Below, piece after piece: positions 19,915 to 29,384 of a DNA stretch of 64,000 bases. Under the pieces are notes generated by a model, which made no database searches, had not been told where the DNA came from, and saw nothing but the letters and a program-made list of their open reading frames with translations. A program made the position numbers and the translations under genes. How positions within the stretch are numbered: the first letter of the stretch is position 1; each line of letters starts with the position of its first letter. The DNA comes from an uncultured Clostridium sp. Its GTDB lineage: Bacteria; Bacillota; Clostridia; TANB77; CAG-508. The DNA lies in assembly GCA_948465565.1 (NCBI GenBank), contig CAOJXR010000002.1, positions 1 through 64,000 of the forward strand, read 5' to 3'.

Positions 19915-20763
19915 TTATCTCATCATGAGAACTTCTTGTGTTTTGTATATTAATCTTTGTGCTGCATTTGCTACTTCGTCAACAAATGCAATATTTCTAT
20001 CTTGATTGCTTAATAGACTTTTTCTGAATTTTAAGAAGAAGTTTCCTATTTCTCCTTCGCTTGCTGCTTCAAAGAAAAGTGTATTATAAGATACTGCTGG
20101 AATATCTTTTTTATCACCTATATATCTTGCTATGTTCTTCTTCGTATATTTTGAAAACCTATCGTATCTACCAATTAATGGTAATACTTTATCTTTTTTA
20201 AATAATGGATTATTTGCTTTTTCTGCCATATATTCATCCATATCTCTTAATCTTTGTGTTATGTTATAAACTACTACGTCTGACATTTCTAATATTGGAG
20301 TAGTAAGAGGGTCTTGGAATGTTTTTGGTACATCTACAAATACGTAGTCATATTGTTGATTTGCAAGTTTTATTAAATCAATATATACACTTCTTACTCT
20401 TTCAATGTCGTCTTGAACGTTGCTCATTAGACTTAACATTGCTTCAAGTCTGCCTTTGTATACAATACTTGCATAGTCTGTTATTATTTCTCCTGAGTTT
20501 TTTCCACTTACTAATAGTTTTGATAGTCCTTCAATTCCTGATCCAATATCTAATTTTCCATCACTCATTTTTTTTATCATTTGTTTTGTATCTTCTTGTT
20601 TGTCTTGCCAATATGCATTTTTGATAGTTTTATCATTTAAATTAACATCTACAATTAATATTCTATTGTTATTTTCGACAGCTATATAACTTGCTAAGGC
20701 TATCATTGATAATGTTTGTGCTGTTTCTTTTTTTGTATTACTCCAAAAACTTACAATCGCCAT
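19915..20763 (-). CDS. TadZ/CpaE-like ParA-fold protein
   Basis: The 282-residue protein has a MinD/ParA-like fold: a first strand MAIVSFWS, a second strand ILIVDVNLND, and DYVFVDVPKTFQDP in the switch II position. The deviant Walker A (KGGxGKT) is replaced by SNTKKETAQT, so nucleotide binding is doubtful. TadZ/CpaE proteins place the Tad machine at a pole and recruit TadA. It is followed by the tadA-like gene after 23 bases and preceded by another ParA-like gene after six bases. Confidence 0.7.
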   Translation of the reverse strand: MAIVSFWSNTKKETAQTLSMIALASYIAVENNNRILIVDVNLNDKTIKNAYWQDKQEDTKQMIKKMSDGKLDIGSGIEGLSKLLVSGKNSGEIITDYASIVYKGRLEAMLSLMSNVQDDIERVRSVYIDLIKLANQQYDYVFVDVPKTFQDPLTTPILEMSDVVVYNITQRLRDMDEYMAEKANNPLFKKDKVLPLIGRYDRFSKYTKKNIARYIGDKKDIPAVSYNTLFFEAASEGEIGNFFLKFRKSLLSNQDRNIAFVDEVANAAQRLIYKTQEVLMMR

Positions 20764-20769
20764 ATTGAT

Positions 20770-21474
20770 TTAAGCTCCTTTTTCTATTTTTCTTACAACC
20801 TTTCGAACTTCTCCACCAGGTATTCCTTCTTTTTCAAGTATTCCTTCTACTAAATATATAAGTCCATCTTTGTATTGACTACTTAAATTTCTAAAATTTA
20901 TTCGTGCAGTTCTTTGATTTTTTATAATAACGCTTTGGTCTCCTCTATCAAATGGCAGATATATTTTTTCTTTTTCCCATTCAATTCTGCATCCCATTGC
21001 TAAAAATTCTAGATATTCGTCTTCTTCTGGTAGCATATCCTTTGAAAATAGTACTTTTGTAAGTACTATTTTCTCTTCTAATCCTGATAATGCTTCTATT
21101 CCTCTTTTTAGTGAATATACATCAAAAGAAGTTACAAAGAAATGTTTTATTGCTTCTCTTGCATTAAAGTTCATATATCCATCATAAGTATCTATATCTA
21201 ATATTGCATAATCATATTCAAATTCATTTTCACTTGCTAATCCCAAATATCCTCTGATTTCATCCATATCTGAGAATCCCACTGCTACATCTATTGTTTC
21301 AAATTCTGTTATATATGTTTTTGTTGGATGAATAACTGGTACTATATATTTAGCTTTTTGCGCTATTGTTGCGTCTACTACTAAAATCTTTTTTCCCATT
21401 GTAGACATTATTTTTGCAATGTATAGTAAAAAATCAGTTTTGTCATAAGATCCTATGAAAGCTATTTTTTTCAT
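20770..21474 (-). CDS. Second ParA-fold TadZ-like protein
   Basis: The 234-residue protein shows the ParA-type pattern KKIAFIGSYDKTDFLLYIAK then KKILVVDAT and YDYAILDIDTYDG. The P-loop is degenerate (GSYDKTD). It ends in a basic stretch. Together with the adjacent 282-residue protein it may form a heterodimeric localisation factor for the Tad machine, which is an inference from adjacency and shared fold. AGGAGG lies upstream of the start. Confidence 0.65.
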   Translation of the reverse strand: MKKIAFIGSYDKTDFLLYIAKIMSTMGKKILVVDATIAQKAKYIVPVIHPTKTYITEFETIDVAVGFSDMDEIRGYLGLASENEFEYDYAILDIDTYDGYMNFNAREAIKHFFVTSFDVYSLKRGIEALSGLEEKIVLTKVLFSKDMLPEEDEYLEFLAMGCRIEWEKEKIYLPFDRGDQSVIIKNQRTARINFRNLSSQYKDGLIYLVEGILEKEGIPGGEVRKVVRKIEKGA

Positions 21475-21496
21475 TAAATCCTCCTAAAGTTTATTT

Positions 21497-22405
21497 TTAA
21501 TATCCCATGTCTCCTAATAATGCTTCTCTAGCTGCTTGGATAGTTGTTTTTTCTGTAGTGAATCCTTCTTGAACTTTGCTTGTTATTTCGCCGTTGTCAA
21601 GTTCTTCTAGTATACTTCCTATGTATGTTCTTACACTTACATCATCTCTCTTGTTTGCTATATCATTATCAGCGTCTGTCCATGCATTTGCTTTTATTAA
21701 TCCCGCTATATACTCATTTGGTACGTATGTAGCATTTAATGGTGCTTGAGCTGGATTTACATATTGTGTTGCATATATTTTTGAACCTTCAATAATATAT
21801 GATTCTACAATTGCATTATTTAATAATTGTAATTGACTTTCAGAAACTTTTAGCCATATAGTATTAGATGTTGCTTCTTCTACTTGTATTTTAGATAAAA
21901 CGATATAATCAGCTATTTCTGTTCTTATATCTGATATAGCAAGTCTTATATCAATATAGTCTCCTGTTACTAATTTAGATGGTAATGATATCATTGAAAA
22001 TTCAACTAATCTATATGAACTAGCTTCAGCACTTTTTTCAACCATATCTGTTGTTAAAGGAACATTTGGCGCTATGTTTACTTTTGCTACCATTTGGTAT
22101 TCGTCGTTTTCGTCAAGGTATTCCCCTAAATTTGCATCTGTTATAGCATTTTCTGGTACTTTTTCAGTTGCTACTTTTATTGTTGATACATATCTTACAC
22201 TTTCATTTTCTTTAACAGCTTGTGAAACTGTATATACATCAGTCATTGCTATTTTTTCTTTTTCTCTAGCTGCTGCTATTTCATCATTTAGTCCTTTTAT
22301 TTTCATAAATAATAAACCAACTACTATTGCAGCTACGATTACTGCTACTAAAAAACCAAAAAGAAAAGAGTTTCTAATCTTTCTTTGCATTGGATTCATT
22401 GCCAT
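21497..22405 (-). CDS. CpaB/SAF-domain-like membrane protein, first gene of Tad-like operon
   Basis: The 302-residue protein has a basic N-terminus, one membrane helix (about 15-34), a short coiled coil (36-50), and then a SAF-like region with PENAITDANLGEYL and APNVPLTTDMVEKS near residues 77-128. CpaB/RcpC proteins carry this layout and help pilus export. AGGAGG is nine bases before the ATG. Upstream lie a TATAAT on the minus strand (22457-22462), without a clear -35, and a hairpin AGTACT-loop-AGTACT in the leader. This is therefore the likely start of the 13-kb operon. Confidence 0.7.
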   Translation of the reverse strand: MAMNPMQRKIRNSFLFGFLVAVIVAAIVVGLLFMKIKGLNDEIAAAREKEKIAMTDVYTVSQAVKENESVRYVSTIKVATEKVPENAITDANLGEYLDENDEYQMVAKVNIAPNVPLTTDMVEKSAEASSYRLVEFSMISLPSKLVTGDYIDIRLAISDIRTEIADYIVLSKIQVEEATSNTIWLKVSESQLQLLNNAIVESYIIEGSKIYATQYVNPAQAPLNATYVPNEYIAGLIKANAWTDADNDIANKRDDVSVRTYIGSILEELDNGEITSKVQEGFTTEKTTIQAAREALLGDMGY

Positions 22406-22554
22406 ATTATTGTTCCTCCTTATTAGTACTAAAAAACAGTACTTTTGCTTTATATCATTATAAAATAATTGTACTACATCTACCGCTTTAAGTAAATATT
22501 ATCGAAAAATGTAATTCAAATTATAAAATTTTGTAACGAAAATGTAATTTTGTG

Positions 22555-23431
22555 TTATTTGTTGACGAATTTTTCGAAAACTTCTTTTACACCTTCTTGA
22601 TTGTTTGTTCCAACTTCTATATTTGCTATTTCTTTTATAACACCGTGTGCTATTTCCCATTGCAACTCCAAGTCCAGCATTTTCAATCATTTCTTTGTCA
22701 TTTATATTGTCTCCTATTGCTATTACTTCTTCTTTTGATATATTTAATTCTTTCATTATATATTCAATTGCATTCCACTTATTTACGTTTTCATTTGTTA
22801 TTTCAGTGTAGCAATATTCAACAGGAACTTCATCTGTTCCTGATTTTATAACTTTTTTCGACATATGTTCTACATCTAGTACATCAATTCCTGAAATAGT
22901 TTTTATTTTTTTGATTATACTATTAAATACAATCCTACTTTGATCACATATCGTTATTTTTAAATATCTATTATTTTCTGACTTTTCAACGTAATCGTAT
23001 ACATCTGTTAATATATTTATGCTTGTTCTTTTTTCTTCTTGTTTATGCGTGTTTTCACTGTGGTAAAATAGTGTATTATAATTTAAAGTTTTTGTTAGCA
23101 CTTCATGTTCTGTATATATATTATAGTAAATACTATTTTCTTCACATATTTTTATTATATTTAATACCTGTTTTTTATTTAAAAATTTATCATATACTAT
23201 TTCCTGTTTATACATATCATATACAATTGCGCCATTTCCTGAAATTAAATAGTGGTTTGCTGTTAAATCATTTGCTAAGTCTTCAACTGATTTTATCGGT
23301 CTTCCTGAAGCTAATACTACTTCTACTCCATTTGCTATTGCTTTTTTGATTTCTTCTTTTGTTCCTGTTGAAACTTCACCATATGAATTTAGTAGTGTTC
23401 CATCTAAGTCGATTGCTACTAATTTATACAT
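22555..23431 (-). CDS. Cof-type HAD phosphatase, frame restored at a CGG
   Basis: HAD superfamily IIB enzymes of the Cof/YwpJ type dephosphorylate sugar phosphates and flavin or pyridoxal phosphates. Motif I is DLDGTLL (8-14), the cap domain follows, and motif IV is GDNINDKEMIENAGLGVAMGN near the C-terminus. At codon 263 (CGG at 22643-22645) the frame changes just after GNST. Reading CGGT as Gly gives GVIKEIANIEVGT and NQEGVKEVFEKFV, the normal ending of this family, with a stop at 22555. The restored protein has 291 residues and the span of 877 leaves remainder 1. In the zero frame the tail would be a basic, unfamiliar sequence. Confidence 0.9.
22642..22645 (-). other. CGGT recoding site 11 (Cof-type HAD codon 263)
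   Basis: Context AGC-ACA-C-GGT-GTT-ATA. This is the only site followed by T. Dropping the C restores the typical Cof-family C-terminus. Confidence 0.9.
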
Positions 23432-23608
23432 ATCGCTTTCTCCTTTCGTACAACTTTCTACATATTATAACATTTGCTTTTTTAATTTTAAATATTTTAA
23501 TAAAAATTTCCAGTTTATTTTTTGAATTTCTACATATCATAGTTATTGAAGAAACGATTTAGTTTTTTCAAAGTTAGATTTATTTTAAATACTATGGAGG
23601 TGAAAATC

Positions 23609-23809
23609 ATGACAAGTAACAATAGAAAATTAGTTCCAGAAGCTATGGATTCTTTAGAGAAATTCAAATACGAAGTTGCTAGCGAAGTTGGTGTTAACTT
23701 AAAGAACGGTTATAATGGTAACATTTCTGCTAGAGATGCTGGTAAAATCGGTGGAAATATGGTTAAGAAAATGATACAACAAGCTGAAAATTCAATGATT
23801 AACAAATAG
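23609..23809 (+). CDS. Alpha/beta-type small acid-soluble spore protein
   Basis: The 66-residue protein has the full alpha/beta SASP pattern: KYEVASEVGV (cleavage region of the germination protease), then NLKNGYNGNISARDAGKIGG and NMVKKMIQ. These proteins coat forespore DNA and protect it from UV, and are degraded by GPR at germination. I chose the ATG at 23609 because GGAGGTG lies six bases upstream; an open frame extends further upstream but is not conserved. It has its own terminator. Forespore sigma-G control is expected but I could not identify a convincing promoter. Confidence 0.95.
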   Translation: MTSNNRKLVPEAMDSLEKFKYEVASEVGVNLKNGYNGNISARDAGKIGGNMVKKMIQQAENSMINK

Positions 23810-23868
23810 TTATATTTTAGATAGTCACAAGTTTTAATTATTTAGAATTTATGAATGTTTAAAATGAC

Positions 23869-23902
23869 AATAAAGAGGGTAGATTTATCTATCCTCTTTA
23901 TT
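23869..23902. terminator. Bidirectional terminator between spore protein and HD gene
   Basis: AATAAAGAGG with GTAGA pairs with TCTAT and CCTCTTTATT around a four-base loop. A T-rich stretch follows on the plus strand and ATTTTAAAC on the other. The HD gene's stop codon lies inside the stem. Confidence 0.85.
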
Positions 23903-24386
23903 GTGTTTTATTTTTTCCTATTAATTCTTGTAAAACTTCATTTAATTCTTTTTCAAATACTGTTCCTTTTGCTAAATCGATAAACCATTCTTCTGTCTCT
24001 TTTATATATTTCAATTGAAATAATTTTGATGCTAAGTAGGCCTCAGATAAATTGTGTATTCTATCTGCTATTTTTACCATTCTTGCTAAATCATTTTGTT
24101 TTATTCTTCCCATATATTCAGACATCTTGTATCCTTTTTCTTTTGTCACAAGTCTAACTGCTTCTGCAATTTCATGATTTGTAATTTCCTCTATTTCTTC
24201 ATACGTTGTATCTGTATCTTCTAGGATGTCATGTAATAGTGCAACTATTTGATATTTTTCTGGAAAACCTTTCTCTTTTAATATATTACTTACTTCTACA
24301 GGATGTAAATAATATGGCGTTCCTTGTTTTCTTTTCTGATTGCCATGTTTTTCTTTTATATATTCTATATAATCTTGTATTTCCAT
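23898..24386 (-). CDS. HD-domain hydrolase related to the RelA/SpoT hydrolase domain
   Basis: The 162-residue protein is a stand-alone HD domain. It has HPVEVSNIL (first His), LLHDILEDTDTTYEEIEE (HD and the EDT motif), and VKIADRIHNLSEA (Asp of the last motif). This pattern matches ppGpp hydrolase domains and small alarmone hydrolases of the MESH1 type. No synthetase or TGS domain is attached. The likely substrate is a guanosine alarmone or a related nucleotide, from family knowledge only. Confidence 0.85.
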   Translation of the reverse strand: MEIQDYIEYIKEKHGNQKRKQGTPYYLHPVEVSNILKEKGFPEKYQIVALLHDILEDTDTTYEEIEEITNHEIAEAVRLVTKEKGYKMSEYMGRIKQNDLARMVKIADRIHNLSEAYLASKLFQLKYIKETEEWFIDLAKGTVFEKELNEVLQELIGKNKTQ

Positions 24387-24452
24387 ACCGTTTCTCCTTT
24401 AAAATCGTTGCAAAAGAGAACATTTAAATTCAAATGCTCTCTTTATGCTATT

Positions 24453-26201
24453 TTAAATATCATATTTTTCACGTTTTTCGTAATGTGTATGTAAAAGTTC
24501 ATGTGCTTTATGACTTCCTGGTTTTTCTAAATAATCTTTATATATTTTTTTAACTATAGGATTTTCGTGAGATTTTCGTATTACACTTTTTTCATCTATA
24601 GAATATAAGCAATCAGCTCTTAGTTTTCTAATGTCTTTTTCAGCTCTTTCTTTTGAGCTTTTTATAGGTTGACCTCCACCCATTACACATCCTCCTGGAC
24701 ATGCCATTATTTCAACAAATTGATAATCTGCTTTTCCAGATTTAATTTCTTCCATGATTTTTTGTGCATTTGCTAATCCACTTGCTGCAACTACTTTCAT
24801 TTCTGTATCTGCAATTTTTACTGTTGCTTTTTTGATTCCTTCTCCGCCTCTCACTGCTTCAAAATCTATTTTATCTAAATCTTTTCCTGTTAAAGTATCT
24901 TGTGCAGTTCTAAGTGCTGCTTCCATAACTCCACCAGTTGTTCCAAAAATTGCTGCTGCACCAGTTGCTTCTCCCATTGGACTATCAAAATTTGTGTCTT
25001 CAAGTTTTGTGAATTCGATGTTAGCTTGTTTTATCATTCTTGCAAGTTCTCTTGTTGTTATTACATTATCTACATCATACATTCCTTCGTTTGTCATTTC
25101 TTTACGTTGTCTTTCAAACTTTTTAGCTATACATGGCATTACAGAAACTACATAAATTTTGCTTTGGTCAATTTCTTCTTTTTCAGCATAATATGTTTTT
25201 AAAAGTGCTCCAAACATTTGATGTGGTGATTTACAAGTTGATAAATGTGGTAATAATTCTGGATAATTCATTTCAATATATTTTACCCATCCTGGGCTGC
25301 ATGAAGTAATCATTGGTAATACTCCACCATTTGCAAATCTATCTATAAATTCGTTTGCTTCTTCCATTATTGTAAAGTCTGCACCTGTATTGGTGTCAAA
25401 TACTTTATCAAAGCCAAGTCTTTTTAATGCTGTTACCATTTTTCCAGTTACATTAGTTCCTACTTCCATTCCGAATTCTTCACCAAGTGCTGCTCTTACT
25501 GCTGGAGCTGTTTGAACTATTACTATACTATCTGGATCTTTTAATTTTATCCAAACATCGTCAATTGTTTCTTTTTCATGTAGTGCACCTGTTGGACAGC
25601 TTTGAATACATTGTCCGCAGAAAGTACAATTTACATTATTTAAACTAAAATCTCCTACTGTTGATATACATGAGTCAAATCCTCTATTTATACAATCTAT
25701 TGCGCCAATATTTTGAACATTTTTACATGTTGCAATACATCTTCTACATAGTATACATTTGTTGAAATCTCTAACTATTGATGGTGATAATTCATCAATT
25801 TTGTGCTGAGATTTTTCTCCATCAAATTCTATTTGTGTTACATTAAATTTTCTAGCTAATTGTTGTAATTCGCAATTTCCAGAACGTGTGCAAGTTAAGC
25901 AGTCTACTTTATGGTTTGAAATTATTAAATCTAAAATTACATGTCTTGCTTCTAATACATTTGGTGTATGTGTGTGAACTACCATTCCTTCTTCTACTTT
26001 TTGTATACATGAAGTTGCAAATCCTCTTCTACCTTCAACTTCAACTATACACATTCTACAATCCCCAACTTCATTTATGTCTTTTAAAAAACATAGTGTT
26101 GGTATGTCTATTCCTGCTTGTTTTGCAGCTTGCAAGATTGTTGTTCCTTCTGGTACTTTTACTTCTTGGTCATCTATTGTTAGTGTTACTGTTTTTTCCA
26201 T
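24453..26201 (-). CDS. hydA: [FeFe] hydrogenase catalytic subunit of bifurcating complex
   Basis: The 582-residue protein has an N-terminal 2Fe-2S ferredoxin-like domain, a His-ligated 4Fe-4S site and two further 4Fe-4S clusters (CILCRRCIATC and CTFCGQCIQSCP, about 150-205). The H-cluster domain shows its three signatures: L1 TSCSPGW, L2 MPCIAKKFE and L3 ACPGGCVMGGGQP. It reduces protons to H2. Adjacent NuoF- and NuoE-like subunits identify the NADH/ferredoxin electron-bifurcating type. It is the last gene of the hydCBA order. The short-helix C-terminus with KAHELLHTHY is typical. Confidence 0.96.
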   Translation of the reverse strand: MEKTVTLTIDDQEVKVPEGTTILQAAKQAGIDIPTLCFLKDINEVGDCRMCIVEVEGRRGFATSCIQKVEEGMVVHTHTPNVLEARHVILDLIISNHKVDCLTCTRSGNCELQQLARKFNVTQIEFDGEKSQHKIDELSPSIVRDFNKCILCRRCIATCKNVQNIGAIDCINRGFDSCISTVGDFSLNNVNCTFCGQCIQSCPTGALHEKETIDDVWIKLKDPDSIVIVQTAPAVRAALGEEFGMEVGTNVTGKMVTALKRLGFDKVFDTNTGADFTIMEEANEFIDRFANGGVLPMITSCSPGWVKYIEMNYPELLPHLSTCKSPHQMFGALLKTYYAEKEEIDQSKIYVVSVMPCIAKKFERQRKEMTNEGMYDVDNVITTRELARMIKQANIEFTKLEDTNFDSPMGEATGAAAIFGTTGGVMEAALRTAQDTLTGKDLDKIDFEAVRGGEGIKKATVKIADTEMKVVAASGLANAQKIMEEIKSGKADYQFVEIMACPGGCVMGGGQPIKSSKERAEKDIRKLRADCLYSIDEKSVIRKSHENPIVKKIYKDYLEKPGSHKAHELLHTHYEKREKYDI

Positions 26202-26219
26202 ATTACAACTCCCTTCTTT

Positions 26220-28079
26220 CTAATTTCCGATTGCATGGAATGGGCAACTACTAATACAAGTTCCACATTTAATGCATTTATCTTGATTTATAACTCTCTT
26301 ATCTCTTGCTTCTCCTTCGATTGCTTCAACTGGACAATTTCTTTGACATAATCCACAGCCTTTACATTTTTCTTCATTAATTGTAATTTTAGCCATTGCT
26401 TTACATTCTAGTGCTCTACATTCTTTTTGAATTACGTGTTCTTTGAACTCATCTCTAAAGTATCTTAGTGTACTTACAACTGGGTTTGGTGCACTTTGTC
26501 CAAGTCCACATATGCTTGCTTTTTGGATATTGCTAGCTAATTTTTCTAATTTGTATATGTCTAATTCTGTGCCATTTCCATCACAAATTTTTGTTAGAAT
26601 TTCTAACATTCTTTTTGTTCCAATTCTACAAGGTGTACATTTGCCACAACTCTCACTTACAGTAAACTCTAAGTAAAACTTCGCTAATGCTACCATACAT
26701 TTTGTATCATCCATGACAATTAGTCCACCAGAACCCATCATTGAACCAATTTCTTTTAATGATTCATAATCTATTGGTGTATCTAAATGTTCTTTTGGAA
26801 TACATCCTCCTGATGGCCCACCTGTTTGTGCTGCTTTAAAGTCTCTTCCGTTTGGAATTCCTCCACCTATGTCATATACAATTTCTCTTAAAGTAGTTCC
26901 CATTGGTACTTCAACTAATCCTATATTATTTACATTTCCGCCTAAAGCAAATACTTTTGTTCCTTTTGAAGTTTCTGTTCCAATTGATGAATACCATTCT
27001 GCACCATTTAAGATTATTTGCGAAATGTTTGCATAAGTTTCAACATTATTTATTAATGTTGGTTTTCCCCACAAACCACTTTGTGCTGGATATGGTGGTT
27101 TTACACGTGGTTGGCCACGTTTTCCTTCAATTGATTCTAGTAGTGCAGTTTCTTCTCCACAAACGAATGCTCCTGCACCTAGACGAATATCTATATCAAA
27201 ATCGAAGTCTGTACCAAATATATTTTTTCCAAGTATTCCATATTCTCTTGCTTGGTCAATTGCTACTTGTAGTCTATGTACTGCTATTGGATATTCTGCT
27301 CTAACGTAGATGTATCCCTGATTTGCTCCAATTGAATATGCTGCGATAGCCATTGCTTCTAGTACTGAGTGTGGGTCTCCTTCTAGAATACTTCTATCCA
27401 TAAATGCTCCTGGATCACCTTCATCAGCATTGCAAACAACATATTTTTGTTCTCCTTCAGAGGCTTTTGTAAGTTCCCACTTCTTTCCTGTTGGGAAACC
27501 TGCTCCTCCACGTCCTCTTAATCCTGAGTCTTTTATTACATTTATAACATCATCTGGTGTCATTTGTGTTAGGACTTTTTCTAGTGCTTTATATCCATCA
27601 AATGCAATATATTCATCAATTTCTTCTGGATTTATTACCCCACAGTTTTTTAATGCTATTCTTTTTTGTTTTTTATAGAAAGATAATTCATCTAATTTTT
27701 GTACCTTTTTTCCATCAATATCTTTGCATAGCAATCTTTCTACTATTTCACCATTTTGAATATGTTTTTCTATTATTTCTTCGCAATCTTCTGGTTTTAC
27801 CATAGCGTAAAATGTATCTTCTGGTCTTATTATTACAATCGGACCTTTTGCACATAATCCAAAGCAACCTGTTTGGATTACTCTAACATTGTCAATATTT
27901 TTTTCTTTTAAAAGCTTTCTAAATCTTTTTAATATTTCTGGTGATTTTGAAGATGTACATCCTGTTCCATGACATATCAGTATATGTTTCTCTCTTGTAT
28001 CTGCTTTTGTGTTTATACGTAAATCTAATTCTTTTCTGGCAACTTTTCTTATTGTGTTTATTTCTTCTAATGTCTTCAT
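26220..28079 (-). CDS. hydB: NuoF-like flavoprotein subunit of bifurcating hydrogenase
   Basis: The 619-residue protein comprises an N-terminal thioredoxin-like 2Fe-2S domain (CHGTGCTSSKS, about 35-45) and then the NuoF core. The core has the FMN/NADH sites GLRGRGGAGFPTGKKW and ADEGDPGAFMDR, and the 4Fe-4S motif ESCGKCTPCRIGTKRM. A C-terminal pair of 4Fe-4S clusters follows (CKGCGLCQRNCP and CIKCGTCISSCP). It oxidises NADH and feeds electrons to HydA, with ferredoxin as second donor. Its start overlaps the end of hydC by four bases (ATGA-type coupling). Confidence 0.96.
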   Translation of the reverse strand: MKTLEEINTIRKVARKELDLRINTKADTREKHILICHGTGCTSSKSPEILKRFRKLLKEKNIDNVRVIQTGCFGLCAKGPIVIIRPEDTFYAMVKPEDCEEIIEKHIQNGEIVERLLCKDIDGKKVQKLDELSFYKKQKRIALKNCGVINPEEIDEYIAFDGYKALEKVLTQMTPDDVINVIKDSGLRGRGGAGFPTGKKWELTKASEGEQKYVVCNADEGDPGAFMDRSILEGDPHSVLEAMAIAAYSIGANQGYIYVRAEYPIAVHRLQVAIDQAREYGILGKNIFGTDFDFDIDIRLGAGAFVCGEETALLESIEGKRGQPRVKPPYPAQSGLWGKPTLINNVETYANISQIILNGAEWYSSIGTETSKGTKVFALGGNVNNIGLVEVPMGTTLREIVYDIGGGIPNGRDFKAAQTGGPSGGCIPKEHLDTPIDYESLKEIGSMMGSGGLIVMDDTKCMVALAKFYLEFTVSESCGKCTPCRIGTKRMLEILTKICDGNGTELDIYKLEKLASNIQKASICGLGQSAPNPVVSTLRYFRDEFKEHVIQKECRALECKAMAKITINEEKCKGCGLCQRNCPVEAIEGEARDKRVINQDKCIKCGTCISSCPFHAIGN

Positions 28080-28570
28080 ACTTTCTCCTCCTCTGCCTCT
28101 ATATTATCTAATACTTCATCTAGCATCTTTACTGTTGCTTTTCCATGAACTTCGTTATTTATAGTGAATACTGGTGCTAGTCCACAGGCCCCAACACATC
28201 TCGTTGCCTCTATTGAAAATCTACCGTCAGGAGTTGTTTCGCCTTCTTCAATTTTAAGTCTGTCTTTTAATCTATCTAGTATTTTTTGTGAACCTTTTAC
28301 ATAGCAAGCTGTTCCTAAACATACTGCTATATGGTATTTTCCTTTTGGCTTTAAAGTAAATCTTGAGTAAAACGTTATAACACCATAAATCTCAGCCATT
28401 GGTAGCCCTAAATATTCTGAAATTTCCTTTTGCGCTTTCATTGGTATATACCCTGCTTTTTCTTGAATATCATTTAAGATTTTTATTAAGTTACTCTTAT
28501 CTTTCTCATATTTTTCTAAAATCTCTTTGTATGTACCTTCACAGCTACAATTGCATTTGTTTTCTTCCAT
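28076..28570 (-). CDS. hydC: NuoE-like 2Fe-2S subunit of bifurcating hydrogenase
   Basis: The 164-residue protein is a thioredoxin-fold NuoE homologue with the four 2Fe-2S cysteines in CLGTACYVKGS and ATRCVGACGLAP. A short Cys-containing N-terminal extension (CNCSC, residues 6-10) is extra. It is the first gene of hydCBA and carries electrons within the complex. An AGGAGG-like site precedes the ATG. Confidence 0.95.
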   Translation of the reverse strand: MEENKCNCSCEGTYKEILEKYEKDKSNLIKILNDIQEKAGYIPMKAQKEISEYLGLPMAEIYGVITFYSRFTLKPKGKYHIAVCLGTACYVKGSQKILDRLKDRLKIEEGETTPDGRFSIEATRCVGACGLAPVFTINNEVHGKATVKMLDEVLDNIEAEEEKV

Positions 28571-28671
28571 ATTTACCTCCTAACGAATATATATTTTCAT
28601 TATATGCTTGTTTTTATAGCATATAATCTTTTATTTCCGTCTTGTCATATTATGGCGTTTTCCATAATAAA

Positions 28672-28706
28672 AATAAGCTAGCTTGATTATATCAAACTAA
28701 CTTATT
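28672..28706. terminator. Terminator after hpf
   Basis: AATAAG...CTTATT form a long AT-rich stem with paired TAG/CTA and TTGAT/ATCAA segments and a three-base loop, followed by T runs on both strands. On the minus strand it ends hpf transcription before hydC. Confidence 0.8.
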
Positions 28707-28788
28707 TTTTATCAACAATTATTTACTTTTTATTTTATTTTTCGACAAAGTGCTATAGATGTTAAGTTTTCTTGCTTTCCTGTAACTC

Positions 28789-29319
28789 TTATGCTTCTGG
28801 CTCTGATAATCCGAAGTTCTTTCCATCTTTTAATCTATAGATTACATTTACTTTGTTTGTATCAATGTCTATGAAAGCTAAGAATTGAGATGTTTTTCTT
28901 TCTTCTAAAGCAAGTTTTGCATCTTCAATAGACATCGGTTTTATTTCATAATATGTAGTTTTGATTACTTCTCCTTCGATTTCATGAACTTCTGGAGCAA
29001 TTTCCTTAACTCTTAATGATTCGTCTTTGTTCATTCTTTCTTTTTTAGTTTTTGCTTTTCTAATTTGTCTTTCTAAGATATCTATATCTTCATCTATTGA
29101 AGCATATAAATCTTTGTTTTCTGTAACTGCTTTGAAGTTATCTCCTTTGTATGATACACTTATATCAGCTATTTGTAATTCTCTTTCTACTTTTATCATT
29201 ACTTGAATGTCCAAATCTTCTGTCTCGAAATATTTTTCTAATCTTGATAATTTTTTCTCTAGGTAATCTTTAATTGCCTCTGTTGCTTTTAATTCTTTTC
29301 CTGTTATTTTTATATTCAT
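28789..29319 (-). CDS. hpf: Long-form ribosome hibernation promoting factor
   Basis: The 176-residue protein has the N-terminal S30AE domain (MNIKITGKELKATEAIKDYL onward) and the C-terminal dimerisation domain typical of long HPF (EIVKTTYYEIKPMS-like, then DAKLALEERKTSQFLAFID). It binds the decoding region of 30S subunits and joins two 70S ribosomes into 100S dimers in stationary phase or dormancy. AGGAGG lies nine bases upstream of the ATG. Confidence 0.96.
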   Translation of the reverse strand: MNIKITGKELKATEAIKDYLEKKLSRLEKYFETEDLDIQVMIKVERELQIADISVSYKGDNFKAVTENKDLYASIDEDIDILERQIRKAKTKKERMNKDESLRVKEIAPEVHEIEGEVIKTTYYEIKPMSIEDAKLALEERKTSQFLAFIDIDTNKVNVIYRLKDGKNFGLSEPEA

Positions 29320-29384
29320 AACAACTTCCTCCTATTGTATTTAGTTTAGTTCATTATATAGATATAATTTTTACTTGTCAATTA

